This document shows, one piece after another, positions 33,510-42,269 of a DNA stretch of 56,408 nucleotides. The first letter of the stretch is position 1, and the number at the start of each line of letters is the position of its first letter. Under the pieces are notes generated by a model. The model had not been told where the DNA came from and did not search any database. It saw only the letters and a program-made list of their open reading frames with translations. Source of the DNA: CAZYXZ01 sp964651395 (GTDB taxonomy: Bacteria; Actinomycetota; Actinomycetes; BP-191); the NCBI GenBank assembly GCA_964651395.1, contig CAZYXZ010000011.1, forward strand, positions 1-56,408. The letters run 5' to 3'. Both the position numbers and the translations under genes were made by a program.

Positions 33510-34403
33510 ATGGCGCTGACCGAATACCTGGCGACCGAGGTCGCCGAGGACTTCGCGGACGGGCTGCTCAGCCGCCGCGACGCACTGCGCAAGCTGGGCC
33601 TGCTCGGCCTGACGCTGACCAGCGCGTCGGCGCTGCTCGCCGCCTGTGGGGGCGACGACGACAACCCGGTCGTCGGCAGTACGCCGCCCGGTGCCGCGAC
33701 GAGCGCGGCGGCCACACCCACACCGTCGGTCGCGTTGGCCGAGGTCATCACGTTCGCCGGGTCGAGCGGCGAGCTGAAGGCGGCCTGGGCGCCGGCCACC
33801 ACCCCGAAGGCGTCGCTGCTGGTCATCCACGAGAACCGCGGGCTCACCCCGCACTTCCACGAGCTGGTCCAGCGGCTGGCCGGCCAGGGCTATTCGAGCA
33901 TGTGCATCGACCTGCTCAGCAAGGAGGGCGGCACGGCGGCTGTCGACGACCCGGGCGCCGCGCTCAACGCCGCGGGGGAGACCCGGCTGGTGGCCGACCT
34001 CCGGGCCGGCGTCGGTGAGCTGCTCGAGCGCGTCCCGGGCAAGAAGGTCGGCGCGGTCGGCTTCTGCTTCGGCGGCATGATGGCCTGGAACCTGCTGCAG
34101 GCCGGCGAGACCCGGCTCGCGGCGGTCGCGCCGTTCTACGGCCCGGCCCCTGACGCACCCGACTTCAGCAAGGCCAAGGCGGCCGTGCTCGGGGTGTACG
34201 GCGGTACGGACACGCGCGTGAACGCGAGCCGCGACCGAGCCGAGGCGGCGCTGAAGAAGGCCGGGCTGACGTACCAGATCCGCACGTTCGAGGGTGCGGG
34301 GCACGCGTTCTTCAACGACACCAACCCGGAGCGCTACAACGCCGCGGCCGCGGCCGAGGCGCAGACGGAGCTGCTCGCCTGGTTCGGCACGCACCTGGCC
34401 TAG
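33510..34403 (+). CDS. Dienelactone hydrolase family protein, Tat-type lipoprotein
   Basis: Alpha/beta hydrolase of 297 residues. The N-terminal region has a twin-arginine motif SRRDALRKLG (about 21-30), a hydrophobic stretch and the lipobox LLAAC with Cys46, so it should be exported folded by Tat and anchored as a lipoprotein. The catalytic domain has Cys186 in GFCFGG, the dienelactone-hydrolase nucleophile, and a late His in GAGHAFFND. Start ATG at 33510 follows CTGGGGAG. It is the only clearly extracytoplasmic enzyme in the island. Dienelactone hydrolases open lactones or esters; here it may remove an ester from an external substrate. Confidence 0.85.
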   Translation: MALTEYLATEVAEDFADGLLSRRDALRKLGLLGLTLTSASALLAACGGDDDNPVVGSTPPGAATSAAATPTPSVALAEVITFAGSSGELKAAWAPATTPKASLLVIHENRGLTPHFHELVQRLAGQGYSSMCIDLLSKEGGTAAVDDPGAALNAAGETRLVADLRAGVGELLERVPGKKVGAVGFCFGGMMAWNLLQAGETRLAAVAPFYGPAPDAPDFSKAKAAVLGVYGGTDTRVNASRDRAEAALKKAGLTYQIRTFEGAGHAFFNDTNPERYNAAAAAEAQTELLAWFGTHLA

Positions 34404-34412
34404 CGGCGCGCG

Positions 34413-34441
34413 TTGACGCGCGTTCGTAAGGTTGGCAAACT
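34413..34441 (+). promoter_or_regulatory. Candidate leaderless promoter with CGTAAG-N7-AACT element
   Basis: TTGACG (34413-34418), a 17-bp spacer containing CGTAAG and the -10-like CAAACT (34436-34441). The GTG start at 34449 is 7 bp after the -10 and has no ribosome binding site, predicting a leaderless mRNA. The element aligns base for base with 54313-54341. AACTAAG is its operator-like half-site. Confidence 0.5.
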
Positions 34442-34448
34442 AAGTCGC

Positions 34449-35270
34449 GTGAGCGACCCCCTCGACGACTACGAGCGTGACGGGTACGCCGTGTTCCGCG
34501 GTGTGCTGGACGCGGACCTGGTCGCCGAGGCGAGCGATCACCTCGAGTGGCTCACGGGGCGCCACCCCGACCGGCGTCCCGAGCTGTTCGACTCGCTGAC
34601 CTACCTTGCCGAGGACGCGTTCTTCTGCCGCCTGGTCGCCGACGACCGGCTGCTCGATGTCGCGCAGCGCTTCGTCGGCCCCGACCTCGCGCTGTTCGCC
34701 GCGCAGTACATCAGCAAGCCGCCGTACGACGGACAGCCGGTCCTCTGGCACCACGACGCCGGCTACTGGCCGCAGCTCGAGCCGATGACCGTCGTCTCGC
34801 TCTGGCTGGCCGTGGACCACTCGACGCCCGAGAACGGCTGCCTGCGCGTCATCCCCGGCTCGCACCGCAACGACCTCGCCGAGATCACCCGGATGACCGA
34901 CCAGCCCAACGTGCTCTCCTCCGGCATGGACCCGTCGCTGGTCGACGAGAGCCGGGCGGTCGACGTCGTCCTCGCGCCGGGCGACGTCTCGGTCCACCAC
35001 CCCTCGACGGTGCACGGCTCGCGCGCCAACACCTCGCCGGAGCGCCGCTGCGGCCTGACCATCCGCTACATCCCGACCACCACCTGCCTCAACCAGGGCA
35101 GGGAGTGGCCGGGCCTGTTCCTCCTGCGGGGCAGCGACCCGGCGCAGCGCAACAGCTACGCCCCCTGGCCGGAGTACGCCGAAGCGACGAGCATCCCCTT
35201 CCGTGGCTGCGAGTCGTGGAACGAAGCGCTCGCCGGACGCGACCCCCTCCGGGCCGGCGCCGGTGTCTGA
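34449..35270 (+). CDS. PhyH-family Fe(II)/2-oxoglutarate dioxygenase 2
   Basis: Protein of 273 residues with a typical opening (YERDGYAVFRGVLDADLV). Iron ligands are His101 and Asp103 (WHHDAGYW) and His189 (STVHGSRAN); Arg206 (GLTIRYI) fits 2-oxoglutarate binding, and GCLRVIPGSHR is a family hallmark. GTG at 34449 is chosen because an upstream in-frame ATG at 34413 lies inside the predicted promoter. The stop overlaps the next gene by 8 bp. It leads a five-gene operon with the alpha/beta hydrolase, two (alpha/alpha)6 glycosidases and then CocE2 and PhyH3 close behind. It resembles PhyH proteins acting on small polar substrates. Confidence 0.88.
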   Translation: MSDPLDDYERDGYAVFRGVLDADLVAEASDHLEWLTGRHPDRRPELFDSLTYLAEDAFFCRLVADDRLLDVAQRFVGPDLALFAAQYISKPPYDGQPVLWHHDAGYWPQLEPMTVVSLWLAVDHSTPENGCLRVIPGSHRNDLAEITRMTDQPNVLSSGMDPSLVDESRAVDVVLAPGDVSVHHPSTVHGSRANTSPERRCGLTIRYIPTTTCLNQGREWPGLFLLRGSDPAQRNSYAPWPEYAEATSIPFRGCESWNEALAGRDPLRAGAGV

Positions 35271-36099
35271 CGTCGCGGTGCGCCCCGTCGCTGACTTCCC
35301 CGTCTCCGAGGTCGCCGTGCACGTGGCTGATGACGGCGTGGAGATCCCCTACGAGGTGATCGGCGACGGGCCGAAACGCATGGTCTTCGCGCACTCGCTC
35401 ACCGCGGTCGGCATCGGCCTCGCCCCGTTGATCACGCCGATCCTCGACCTGGGCTTCACCGTCGTCTCCTACGACCAGCGCGGGCACGGCCGGGCCACCC
35501 CGGTGACCGACCCGGAGGGCTACGCCGTCGAGCGCTTCGGGACGGACATGCTCGGCCTGCTCGACGCGGTGGGCTGGGAGAGCGCCTGGCTGGCCGGCGG
35601 CTCGCTCGGCGCAGCCGTCGCGATAGACGCGGCGGCGCAGCGGCCCGACCGCGCCGAGGGGCTCGGCCTGATCGCGCCGGCGTTCGGCCGCGAGCCCGTG
35701 CCCGCCTTCCAGCAGTGGGGCCCGGTCGCCGCGGCGTTCGACGACGGGCTGGCCGCCGGGTCGGCGTACTGGGAGGAGCACTTCCGCGCCACCGGGCTCG
35801 ACGAGGTCGCGCTGGCGAACCAGGTCGCGCAGCTGCAGAACCACAAGGCCGAGGCGCTCGCGGTCGGGCTGCGGGTCATCCCGACCTGGTCGCTCGGCCC
35901 GCAGATCGAGGCACTCGCGACCTTCCCCCGCACGGTGGCTGTCGTCGCCTGGGCCGACGACGAGCTGCACTCGATGGACGTGGCCGAGGACCTGGTCGCG
36001 ACCGCGCCGCAGGGCAAGCTCTGGCCGATGAAGCTCGAGGACATGGCCGTCCACGGGCCGCTGCTGCTCTTCGCGATGCTCGCCGAGCTGATCGCGTGA
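35263..36099 (+). CDS. Alpha/beta hydrolase
   Basis: Protein of 278 residues with VFAHSLTAVGIG (oxyanion loop), SYDQRGHGRATP, the nucleophile Ser in LAGGSLGAAVA and a late Asp (AWADDE) and His (DMAVHGP). The fold matches the 3-oxoadipate enol-lactonase/haloperoxidase-like branch. GTG at 35263 overlaps the PhyH2 stop; a second in-frame GTG at 35278 is possible. No signal peptide. Its stop overlaps the next start (GTGA). Co-translation with PhyH2 and the glycosidases suggests an esterase or lactonase step on the same substrate. Confidence 0.8.
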   Translation: MSDVAVRPVADFPVSEVAVHVADDGVEIPYEVIGDGPKRMVFAHSLTAVGIGLAPLITPILDLGFTVVSYDQRGHGRATPVTDPEGYAVERFGTDMLGLLDAVGWESAWLAGGSLGAAVAIDAAAQRPDRAEGLGLIAPAFGREPVPAFQQWGPVAAAFDDGLAAGSAYWEEHFRATGLDEVALANQVAQLQNHKAEALAVGLRVIPTWSLGPQIEALATFPRTVAVVAWADDELHSMDVAEDLVATAPQGKLWPMKLEDMAVHGPLLLFAMLAELIA

Positions 36100-37781
36100 G
36101 CCGCTACCCGCAGTCGCTGCGCCGCGAGCTGCGCCGCCTCGCTCTCGAGAACAACATCGGCGAGCCCGAGGGGGTCTACCCGCGCAGGTGGATCCGGCCG
36201 GCGCCGTTCTACATGCCCTACGGCGTGCAGTTCGTGTGGGACCTGCCCTACAACGGCTACGCCGTCCTGCGCCTCTTCGACGACGGTCCCGAGCTGGTCC
36301 GCGGCTTCCTCGAGAACATGGTCGAGGTGGGTTCCGTCCGGGATGACGCAGACCGCGGCATGCTCATGCGCTCGGTCACCCTCGACGGCGGCCAGGCCGG
36401 CCAGGTCGGCACGCAGACGCCGCTGCTGTGCTGGCTGACGCGCATGGTGCACGAGCAGGCGCCCGACGAGGACTTTCTGCGCCGCGTGTACCCGCCGCTC
36501 GCGGCCAACATCGACTGGTGGTTCTCGCCGCGCCGCGACTACGACCGTGACGGCCTCTGCGAGTACGCCGGCACGACGCCGACGTACGCCGTCTACGAGT
36601 CGGGGCACGACTACTCGCCCGAGCGCGACCTCATCATGAGCGAGCCGACGCCGGTCTCCGACGACGGGCTGGTGCACGAGCCGATCGCCGATGTCTTCCT
36701 CAACGCCTGCCTCTACGCCGAGCTCGACGCGCTCGCGACCCTCGCGGCGGTCGTGGATCCCGACCGGGTCGCCGAGTGGGAGCAGCGGCGCGACGCCCTC
36801 AAGGCGCGCATGACCGAGGCGATGTGGGACGAGGAGGTCGGCGGGTTCTTCCCGGTCGTGCGCCGCGACCTCTGTGCGAGCCAGCCGCGGCACTACCGGC
36901 ACACCGCCGCGCTGCTCCAGCCGCTGTGGGCCGGCCTTGCGACCCAGGAGCAGGCCGACCGCACTGTGCAGCTACTGAAGCAGAACCCCCGCGAGCATCC
37001 GCACACCGACGCGCGCATGACCGTTCGCATCGACCCGTCGCTCTACCACGGCTACCAGGTGGTGACCGAGGCGCTGCATCCTTCGCGTGGCACCGGTGAC
37101 GCCGCCGGTGGCATCGAGCTGACCGGCGACGGGTTCGTCGCCCGCTTCGGCCACGACCGCGGCCCGGCGGTCGCGGCGTTCCGCCGGCTGCTGGCCACCG
37201 TCGAGGTCACCGACGTCGGCCCGGACCCCTACGTCGAGGTGGTCGTCACCGACGGCAAGGGCGGCCGGCACGCCGTGGTCGCGGGCAAGCCCGAGAACGG
37301 CCGCGCCGAGGGGCTGCTCGGCATCGACGGGTTCGCCGTGTCCGACCAGCCCACGTGGACACCGGGGCTGTCGGAGATCCGCGTCGTCGCCCAGGGCTGC
37401 CGGGTCACGGCGCTGCACCTCGACTACCAGCGCATGGACCGCGCGGGCCTGCTCTCGGCGTACGGGCTGAAGAGCGCGCACCCGCTCGACGGCAAGCACC
37501 CGGCGCCGTACGCGCCGACCGACTTCTGGTCCGGCACGATCTGGGGGCCGCACCAGCTGCACGGCGTCCAGGCGCTCCAGCGCTACGGCTACGCCGACCT
37601 CGCTGAGGCGGTCGCGCGCGCGTACTGCGACTGCATCGCCATGGCCTACGCCGCCGGCGGCGACGCGTTCGAGCACAACTCCTGCGACGACGGCCGCGGC
37701 CTCGGCACGACCGGCTACGGCTGGGGCGCGGGCACCGCCCTGTGGCTCATGCAGGACGTCGTGGATCCAGCTGACGCATGA
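36096..37781 (+). CDS. (alpha/alpha)6-barrel glycosidase, GH63/trehalase-like, copy 1
   Basis: Protein of 561 residues. The N-terminal half has PYGVQFVWDLPYNGYAVL (acid Asp of the GH63/GH37-like barrel), GTQTPLLCWL, DWWFSPRRDYDRDGLCEY and YESGHDYSPE, all typical of this helical-barrel superfamily. A beta-rich insertion of about 120 residues (about 335-455) splits the barrel before GLKSAHPLDGKHPAP and GTIWGPHQLHG; the putative base region is GGDAFEHNSCDDGRGLG near the end. No signal peptide. GTG start and both ends overlap the neighbours by 4 bp. Copy 2 follows in tandem. The closest characterised relatives include mannosylglycerate hydrolases, but the sugar here is not known. Confidence 0.78.
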   Translation: MSRYPQSLRRELRRLALENNIGEPEGVYPRRWIRPAPFYMPYGVQFVWDLPYNGYAVLRLFDDGPELVRGFLENMVEVGSVRDDADRGMLMRSVTLDGGQAGQVGTQTPLLCWLTRMVHEQAPDEDFLRRVYPPLAANIDWWFSPRRDYDRDGLCEYAGTTPTYAVYESGHDYSPERDLIMSEPTPVSDDGLVHEPIADVFLNACLYAELDALATLAAVVDPDRVAEWEQRRDALKARMTEAMWDEEVGGFFPVVRRDLCASQPRHYRHTAALLQPLWAGLATQEQADRTVQLLKQNPREHPHTDARMTVRIDPSLYHGYQVVTEALHPSRGTGDAAGGIELTGDGFVARFGHDRGPAVAAFRRLLATVEVTDVGPDPYVEVVVTDGKGGRHAVVAGKPENGRAEGLLGIDGFAVSDQPTWTPGLSEIRVVAQGCRVTALHLDYQRMDRAGLLSAYGLKSAHPLDGKHPAPYAPTDFWSGTIWGPHQLHGVQALQRYGYADLAEAVARAYCDCIAMAYAAGGDAFEHNSCDDGRGLGTTGYGWGAGTALWLMQDVVDPADA

Positions 37782-39472
37782 GCCGCTACCCGGCTTCGCT
37801 GCGACGGGCCCTGCGCAAGTTCGCGCTCGAGGACAACATCGGCGCACCGCGCGGCGTCTACACGCGGCCGTGGATCAGCGTCGCGCCGTTCTACCTCCCG
37901 TACGGCGTGCAGTTCGTCTGGGACCTGCCCTACTCCGGCTACGCCGTGCTGCGCCTCTTCGACGACGGGCCCGAGCTGGTCCGTGGCTTCGTCGAGAACA
38001 TGCTCGAAGTGGGTGCGATCGACGACCCGATGGACCGCGGGATGCTCGCGCGGTCGGTGACCTTCGAGGGCGACCAGGCCGGCCAGGTCGGCAGCCAGAC
38101 GCCGATGCTCTGCTGGCTCACGCGGCAGGTGCACGAGCAGGCGCCCGACGATGCCTTCTTGCGCCGGGTGTACCCGGCGCTCGCGGCCAACGTCGACTGG
38201 TGGCAGTCGCCGCGGCGCGACCACGACGGCGACGGCCTCTCCGAGTACGCCGGCACCACGACGACGTACTGCGTCTACGAGTCCGGCCACGACTACTCGC
38301 CCGAGCGCGACCTGGTGATGGGGGAGCAGGCCGAACCCGGCCCGGACGGCCTCGTGCACGAGCCGATTGCCGACGTGAACCTCAACTCCTGCCTGTACGC
38401 CGAGCTCGACGCCCTCGCGGTCATCGCCGCGATCGTCGACCCGGATCGCGTGCCCGAGTGGGAACAGCGGCGCGACGCACTCGGCGCCCGCATGCGGGAG
38501 GCGATGTGGGACGAGGAGGTCGGCGCGTTCTTCCCGGTCGTCCGCCGCGACCTGTGCCCGGACCAGCCGCGCTACTACCGGCACACGCCGGCGATGCTGC
38601 AGCCGCTGTGGGCCGGCATCGCGACGCCCGAGCAGGCCGAGCGGACCCTGCGGCTGCTCAAGCAGTACCCCCGCGACTATCCGTCGACCGACGCGCGGAT
38701 GACCGTGCGGCTCGACCCGTCGCTCTACCACGGCTACCAGGTGGTCACCGACGCGCTGCACCCGTCGCGCGGCGACGGCGAGGCCGCCGGCGGCATCGAG
38801 CTGACCGACGACGGCTTCGTCGCGCACTTCCTGCACGACCGCGGCCCGGCGACCGCGGCGTTCCGCCGCATCGTCGTGACGGTCGAGGTGGCCGACGTCG
38901 GCCCCGACCCGTACGTCGACGTGGCCGTCACCGACGGCAAAGGCGTGACGCAGCACCCGGTCGCGGGCAAGCCCGAACTGGACGGCACCGTCCAGGGGAC
39001 GCTGGGCATCGACCCGTTCGCGGTGTCCGCGGAGCCGACCTGGACGCCGGGCCTGGCCGAGATCCGCGCGAGCGCGCGTGACTGCCGGATCACGTCCGTG
39101 CACGTCGACTACTCCCGGATGGACCGCGCGGGCCTGCTCTCGGCGTACGGCCTGAAGAGCGCGCACCCGCTCGACGGCAAGCACCCCGCGCCGGGCGCAC
39201 CGACCGACCTCGTCTCGGGCACGGTGTGGGGCCAGGACAACCTGCACGGCGTCTGGGCGCTGCAGCGCTACGGCCACGACGCCCTCGCCGAGGCGATGGC
39301 GCGCGCGTTCTGCGACGCGGTGGCCCTCGCCTACGCCGCGGGCGGCGACTCGTTCGAGCACAACTCCCACGAGAACGGCCGCGGCCTCGGCTGCACCGGC
39401 TACACCTGGAGCGGCTGCGCCGCGCTGGTGCTCATGCACGATGTCCTCGACCCCGCCGAGAGTAGGGAGTAG
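37778..39472 (+). CDS. (alpha/alpha)6-barrel glycosidase, GH63/trehalase-like, copy 2
   Basis: Tandem paralogue of the preceding gene, 564 residues, similar along its whole length including the opening SRYPASLRRALRKFALEDNIG and the inserted beta domain. The acid-region motif is PYGVQFVWDLPYSGYAVL and the late motif GGDSFEHNSHENGRGLG. Differences cluster in segments lining the barrel, for example DVNLNSCLYAE against DVFLNACLYAE and TDLVSGTVWGQDN against TDFWSGTIWGPHQ, so specificity may have diverged. ATG overlaps the stop of copy 1 (ATGA). Cytoplasmic. CocE2 follows after 3 bp. Confidence 0.78.
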   Translation: MSRYPASLRRALRKFALEDNIGAPRGVYTRPWISVAPFYLPYGVQFVWDLPYSGYAVLRLFDDGPELVRGFVENMLEVGAIDDPMDRGMLARSVTFEGDQAGQVGSQTPMLCWLTRQVHEQAPDDAFLRRVYPALAANVDWWQSPRRDHDGDGLSEYAGTTTTYCVYESGHDYSPERDLVMGEQAEPGPDGLVHEPIADVNLNSCLYAELDALAVIAAIVDPDRVPEWEQRRDALGARMREAMWDEEVGAFFPVVRRDLCPDQPRYYRHTPAMLQPLWAGIATPEQAERTLRLLKQYPRDYPSTDARMTVRLDPSLYHGYQVVTDALHPSRGDGEAAGGIELTDDGFVAHFLHDRGPATAAFRRIVVTVEVADVGPDPYVDVAVTDGKGVTQHPVAGKPELDGTVQGTLGIDPFAVSAEPTWTPGLAEIRASARDCRITSVHVDYSRMDRAGLLSAYGLKSAHPLDGKHPAPGAPTDLVSGTVWGQDNLHGVWALQRYGHDALAEAMARAFCDAVALAYAAGGDSFEHNSHENGRGLGCTGYTWSGCAALVLMHDVLDPAESRE

Positions 39473-39475
39473 CGC

Positions 39476-41089
39476 GTGGCTCGCCGAACCCGCCCGACTC
39501 CTCGGCTCGTCGTCGAGGACGTGCGCGTGCCGATGCGCGACGGCACCTTGCTCGCCGCCGACGTCACCCGGGTCGACGACGGAGCGCCGCGCAAGGTCCT
39601 GCTGGTCCGGACGCCGTACTCGCGGGCGGCCGGCCGGGCCATGACCGACCCGGTCGCCGTCGCGCGCGACGGCTGGGTCGTCGTCAACGTCGACTGCCGC
39701 GGGCGTTTCGACTCCGAAGGTGTCTTCGACGTCTTCCACCAGGAGCCGGCCGACGGCGCAGACACGATCGCCTGGTGCGCGCAGCAGCCCTGGTCGGACG
39801 GTCGCGTCGTCATGCACGGCCCGTCGTACGTCGGCGCGACGCAGATGCTCGCGGCCGGCGCGCGGCCGGAGGCCCTGCGCGCCATCTCTCCGGTGGTCAC
39901 CAGCGACCAGTACCGCGACAGCTGGTGCTACGAGGGCGGCGCGTTCCAGCTGTTGTTCGCCAAGACGTGGGCACTGCAGCTCGCGATGGGCGACCCCAAC
40001 GCCACGGCCCGCCAGCGCAAGCGCGCGCTCGACCTCGCCGGAGCCCCGGAGAAGCTGCTCCGCCTCCCGCACAAGGACTCGGTGGTCGGCGAGCTGTTTC
40101 CGGCGTACCGGCGCTGGCTCGACCCGGACGACGCCGACTACTGGCGGCCCATCGAGGTGCGCCGGCGGCACGCGCGGATGGACGTGCCGGCAATCCACGT
40201 GGCCGGCTGGTACGACATCTTCGCCGAGGGCAGCCTGCGCAACTACACGAGCCTCGCCGCGGCGGCCCGTGCCCCGCAGCGGCTGATCATCGGGCCGTGG
40301 ACGCACGGGACGGTGTTCCTGACGGCGACGGCCGAGCATGACTTCGGCTTCGAGGCGAGCGGGCTGATCGACAACACCCCGGGCAAGATCCTCGACTGGC
40401 TCGCGGCTGCTGCCGCCGGCGAGGAGGTCGCGGAGGGCGTGCGGGCGTTCGTCATGGGACGCGGCGAGTGGGTGGAGCTGAAGAGCTGGCCGCCGCCGAG
40501 CACCCCGACAACGCTGTGGCTCGGTGACGGCGTGCTCGCGGCGACGCCGCCGGCCGAGGCCGGGCACGACCGGTATCTCTACGACCCGGAGAACCCGGTG
40601 CCGACCCGCGGTGGGCGCACGCTGGGCCCGCACTTCCCGACGGCCGGTCCGGTCGACCAGCGGCCGGTCGAGGACCGCGACGACGTGCTCGTGTACACGA
40701 GCGAGCCGCTCGACCACGACCTCACGGTCATGGGGATGGTCACCGCGGACATCCGGTTCGCGAGCGACGCGGTGTCCGCGGACGTGACCGTGAAGCTGGT
40801 CGACGTCCACCCCGACGGCCGCGCGCTCAACGTCGTCGACGGGATCCGGCGTACGTCGTTCACACCCGGCCGGGCGAAGACGGTGCGCGTCGACGTCGGC
40901 TCGACCGCGATGACCTTCCTGCGCGGGCACCGGATCCGCGTCGAGGTCTCGTCCTCGAACTTCCCGCGCTTCGACCGCAACTCCTCGACCGGCGTACCGC
41001 TGTTCGAGGTCGACCACTGGGAGCCCGCTGTGCAGACCGTCCACCGCGGAGGGCGCGCCGCCTCCCGCCTCACCCTGCCGGTCGTCTGA
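39476..41089 (+). CDS. CocE/NonD-family serine hydrolase, second copy
   Basis: Protein of 537 residues, homologous to the hydrolase at 13308. VPMRDGTLLAADV and VDCRGRFDSEG precede the nucleophile Ser117 in GPSYVG. The C-terminal jelly roll has VHPDGRALNVVDG, FTPGRAKTVRV, STAMTFLRGHRIRVEVSSS and HRGG near the end. GTG start at 39476 with TAGGGAG a few bases before. No signal peptide. It overlaps PhyH3 by 1 bp (TGATG). Two such esterases in one island suggest that acylated substrates are handled. Confidence 0.87.
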   Translation: MARRTRPTPRLVVEDVRVPMRDGTLLAADVTRVDDGAPRKVLLVRTPYSRAAGRAMTDPVAVARDGWVVVNVDCRGRFDSEGVFDVFHQEPADGADTIAWCAQQPWSDGRVVMHGPSYVGATQMLAAGARPEALRAISPVVTSDQYRDSWCYEGGAFQLLFAKTWALQLAMGDPNATARQRKRALDLAGAPEKLLRLPHKDSVVGELFPAYRRWLDPDDADYWRPIEVRRRHARMDVPAIHVAGWYDIFAEGSLRNYTSLAAAARAPQRLIIGPWTHGTVFLTATAEHDFGFEASGLIDNTPGKILDWLAAAAAGEEVAEGVRAFVMGRGEWVELKSWPPPSTPTTLWLGDGVLAATPPAEAGHDRYLYDPENPVPTRGGRTLGPHFPTAGPVDQRPVEDRDDVLVYTSEPLDHDLTVMGMVTADIRFASDAVSADVTVKLVDVHPDGRALNVVDGIRRTSFTPGRAKTVRVDVGSTAMTFLRGHRIRVEVSSSNFPRFDRNSSTGVPLFEVDHWEPAVQTVHRGGRAASRLTLPVV

Positions 41090-41883
41090 TGAGGACCGAG
41101 CACATGGTTTCCGAGTACGCAGCCGCCGGGCACTGGGTCTCGCCACCCGTGCTGGACCCGGAGTTCCTCTCGAGTGCGCTCAAGCACGCGCACGCCGTCT
41201 TCGCCGGCGAGTACGACCTGGGCCGGCCGCCGAAGCACGACTGGCTGCGCGACGGCGAGCAGTCGCTGCGCAAGATCGACGGGTCGGCGCGCTGCGACTC
41301 GATGATGCTGGCGCTGGCGACCGCGCCGGCGATCGGCGAGCTGGCCGCGCAGCTGCTCGATGCCGACGAGGTCTACCTCTGGCACGACCAGCTGATCGGC
41401 AAGCCCGGCGGAGGAGGCGATACGGGCAACGTCGGCTGGCACCAGGACGTGACGTACTGGCAGGAGCTCGAACCGTGCCGCGCCACGACCGCCTGGGTGC
41501 CGCTGGTCGAGGTGGACGAGGAGATCGGCACGCTGCGCTTCGTCACCGGCAGCCACCGCTTCGGCCAGGTCGAGGGCGGCGACGCGCTCGGCTCGGACCT
41601 GGCCGCGACGAAGGCCGAGCTGTCCTCGCACGGCTACGAGTGGGACGAGGCGGTCGCCCTGCCCGCGCTCGGCGGCATGAGCTTCCACGACGCGTACACG
41701 GTGCATGGCAGCGGCCCGAACTCCACGGACCGCATGCGCGTCTCGATGTCCATCCACCTCATCGCCGGCGACGTGACGTGGTCCGACCGCCCCTCGCCGT
41801 ACACCGACGCCGCGGTGCGCGGCGCCCCAGGCACCCCCGTCCGCGGCCCGCACTACCCGAGGGTCTGGCCCCCGCCCCACTAA
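41089..41883 (+). CDS. PhyH-family Fe(II)/2-oxoglutarate dioxygenase 3
   Basis: Protein of 264 residues. Iron ligands are His118 and Asp120 (GWHQDVTYW) and His206 (TVHGSGPN); an Arg near 215-217 would bind the cosubstrate. GTLRFVTGSHRFG is the family turn. The N-terminus is less standard than in the other copies, starting MRTEHMVSEYAAAGHWVSPP. ATG at 41089 overlaps the CocE2 stop by 1 bp; a second ATG at 41104 is possible. It is the last gene of the plus-strand operon; the inverted-repeat cassette follows 20 bp later. Confidence 0.86.
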   Translation: MRTEHMVSEYAAAGHWVSPPVLDPEFLSSALKHAHAVFAGEYDLGRPPKHDWLRDGEQSLRKIDGSARCDSMMLALATAPAIGELAAQLLDADEVYLWHDQLIGKPGGGGDTGNVGWHQDVTYWQELEPCRATTAWVPLVEVDEEIGTLRFVTGSHRFGQVEGGDALGSDLAATKAELSSHGYEWDEAVALPALGGMSFHDAYTVHGSGPNSTDRMRVSMSIHLIAGDVTWSDRPSPYTDAAVRGAPGTPVRGPHYPRVWPPPH

Positions 41884-41902
41884 CCCAACCCCTCACCCCT
41901 CT

Positions 41903-41953
41903 TCCTCCACAGTGGAGAGTTCTGGCCGTATACCGGCCAAAATCCTCCACGGT
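41903..41953. repeat. Left copy of a perfect 51-bp inverted repeat
   Basis: Exact reverse complement of 42270-42320. Each copy contains CTCCAC-A-GTGGAG and a central TGGCCG-TATAC-CGGCCA palindrome and is itself an imperfect 39-base hairpin. The pair bounds a 316-bp segment with one small open frame. It lies between convergent operons, just after the PhyH3 stop. Confidence 0.95.
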
Positions 41954-41980
41954 TGGGGTTGCGGGGAGCATGCTGCGGTC

Positions 41981-42265
41981 ATGCGAGTTCCCCGCTTCAT
42001 GGCCTGGACCGAGCGCCGCGGCGACACGTCCGGGTGGTACGTCGAGACGCGCGTGCCGGTCTCACTGTTCACGTGGCTGGCGCTGCACACACCGGGACTG
42101 AGCCGGCGTGCTCGTATGCGACTGCGCCTGCGCCTCGCGGGCGGGCCGGACTCCGGCTGGTCCGGGGACGGCACCGCCGGCGACCGCGAGCCCCGCCGCC
42201 CGCTTCCCTCCTCCGGCAGCCCCGCGATGATGCTGCCGCTACCGGACGCAGAAGCCGCTCCCTGA
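41981..42265 (+). CDS. Small hypothetical ORF inside the inverted-repeat cassette
   Basis: Potential protein of 94 residues, starting at ATG 41981 and ending 5 bp before the right repeat. It begins MRVPRFMAWTERRGDTSGWY, has a hydrophobic turn SLFTWLALHTPGL, a very Arg-rich helix (SRRARMRLRLRLAGG) and a Pro/Ser-rich tail. A GGGGAG lies about 15 bases upstream. No homologue is recognised and the high GC allows chance open frames, so coding is uncertain. Its exact fit between the two repeats is the main reason to list it. Confidence 0.4.
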   Translation: MRVPRFMAWTERRGDTSGWYVETRVPVSLFTWLALHTPGLSRRARMRLRLRLAGGPDSGWSGDGTAGDREPRRPLPSSGSPAMMLPLPDAEAAP

Positions 42266-42269
42266 CCCG

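Noticed and set aside
37715..41146. Very long open frame on the minus strand (over 1100 codons)
   Set aside because: It is antisense to two glycosidases and CocE2, which carry clear motifs and overlapping starts and stops. Its translation is Arg/Val/Asp-rich low-complexity sequence, the normal shadow of GC-rich genes.
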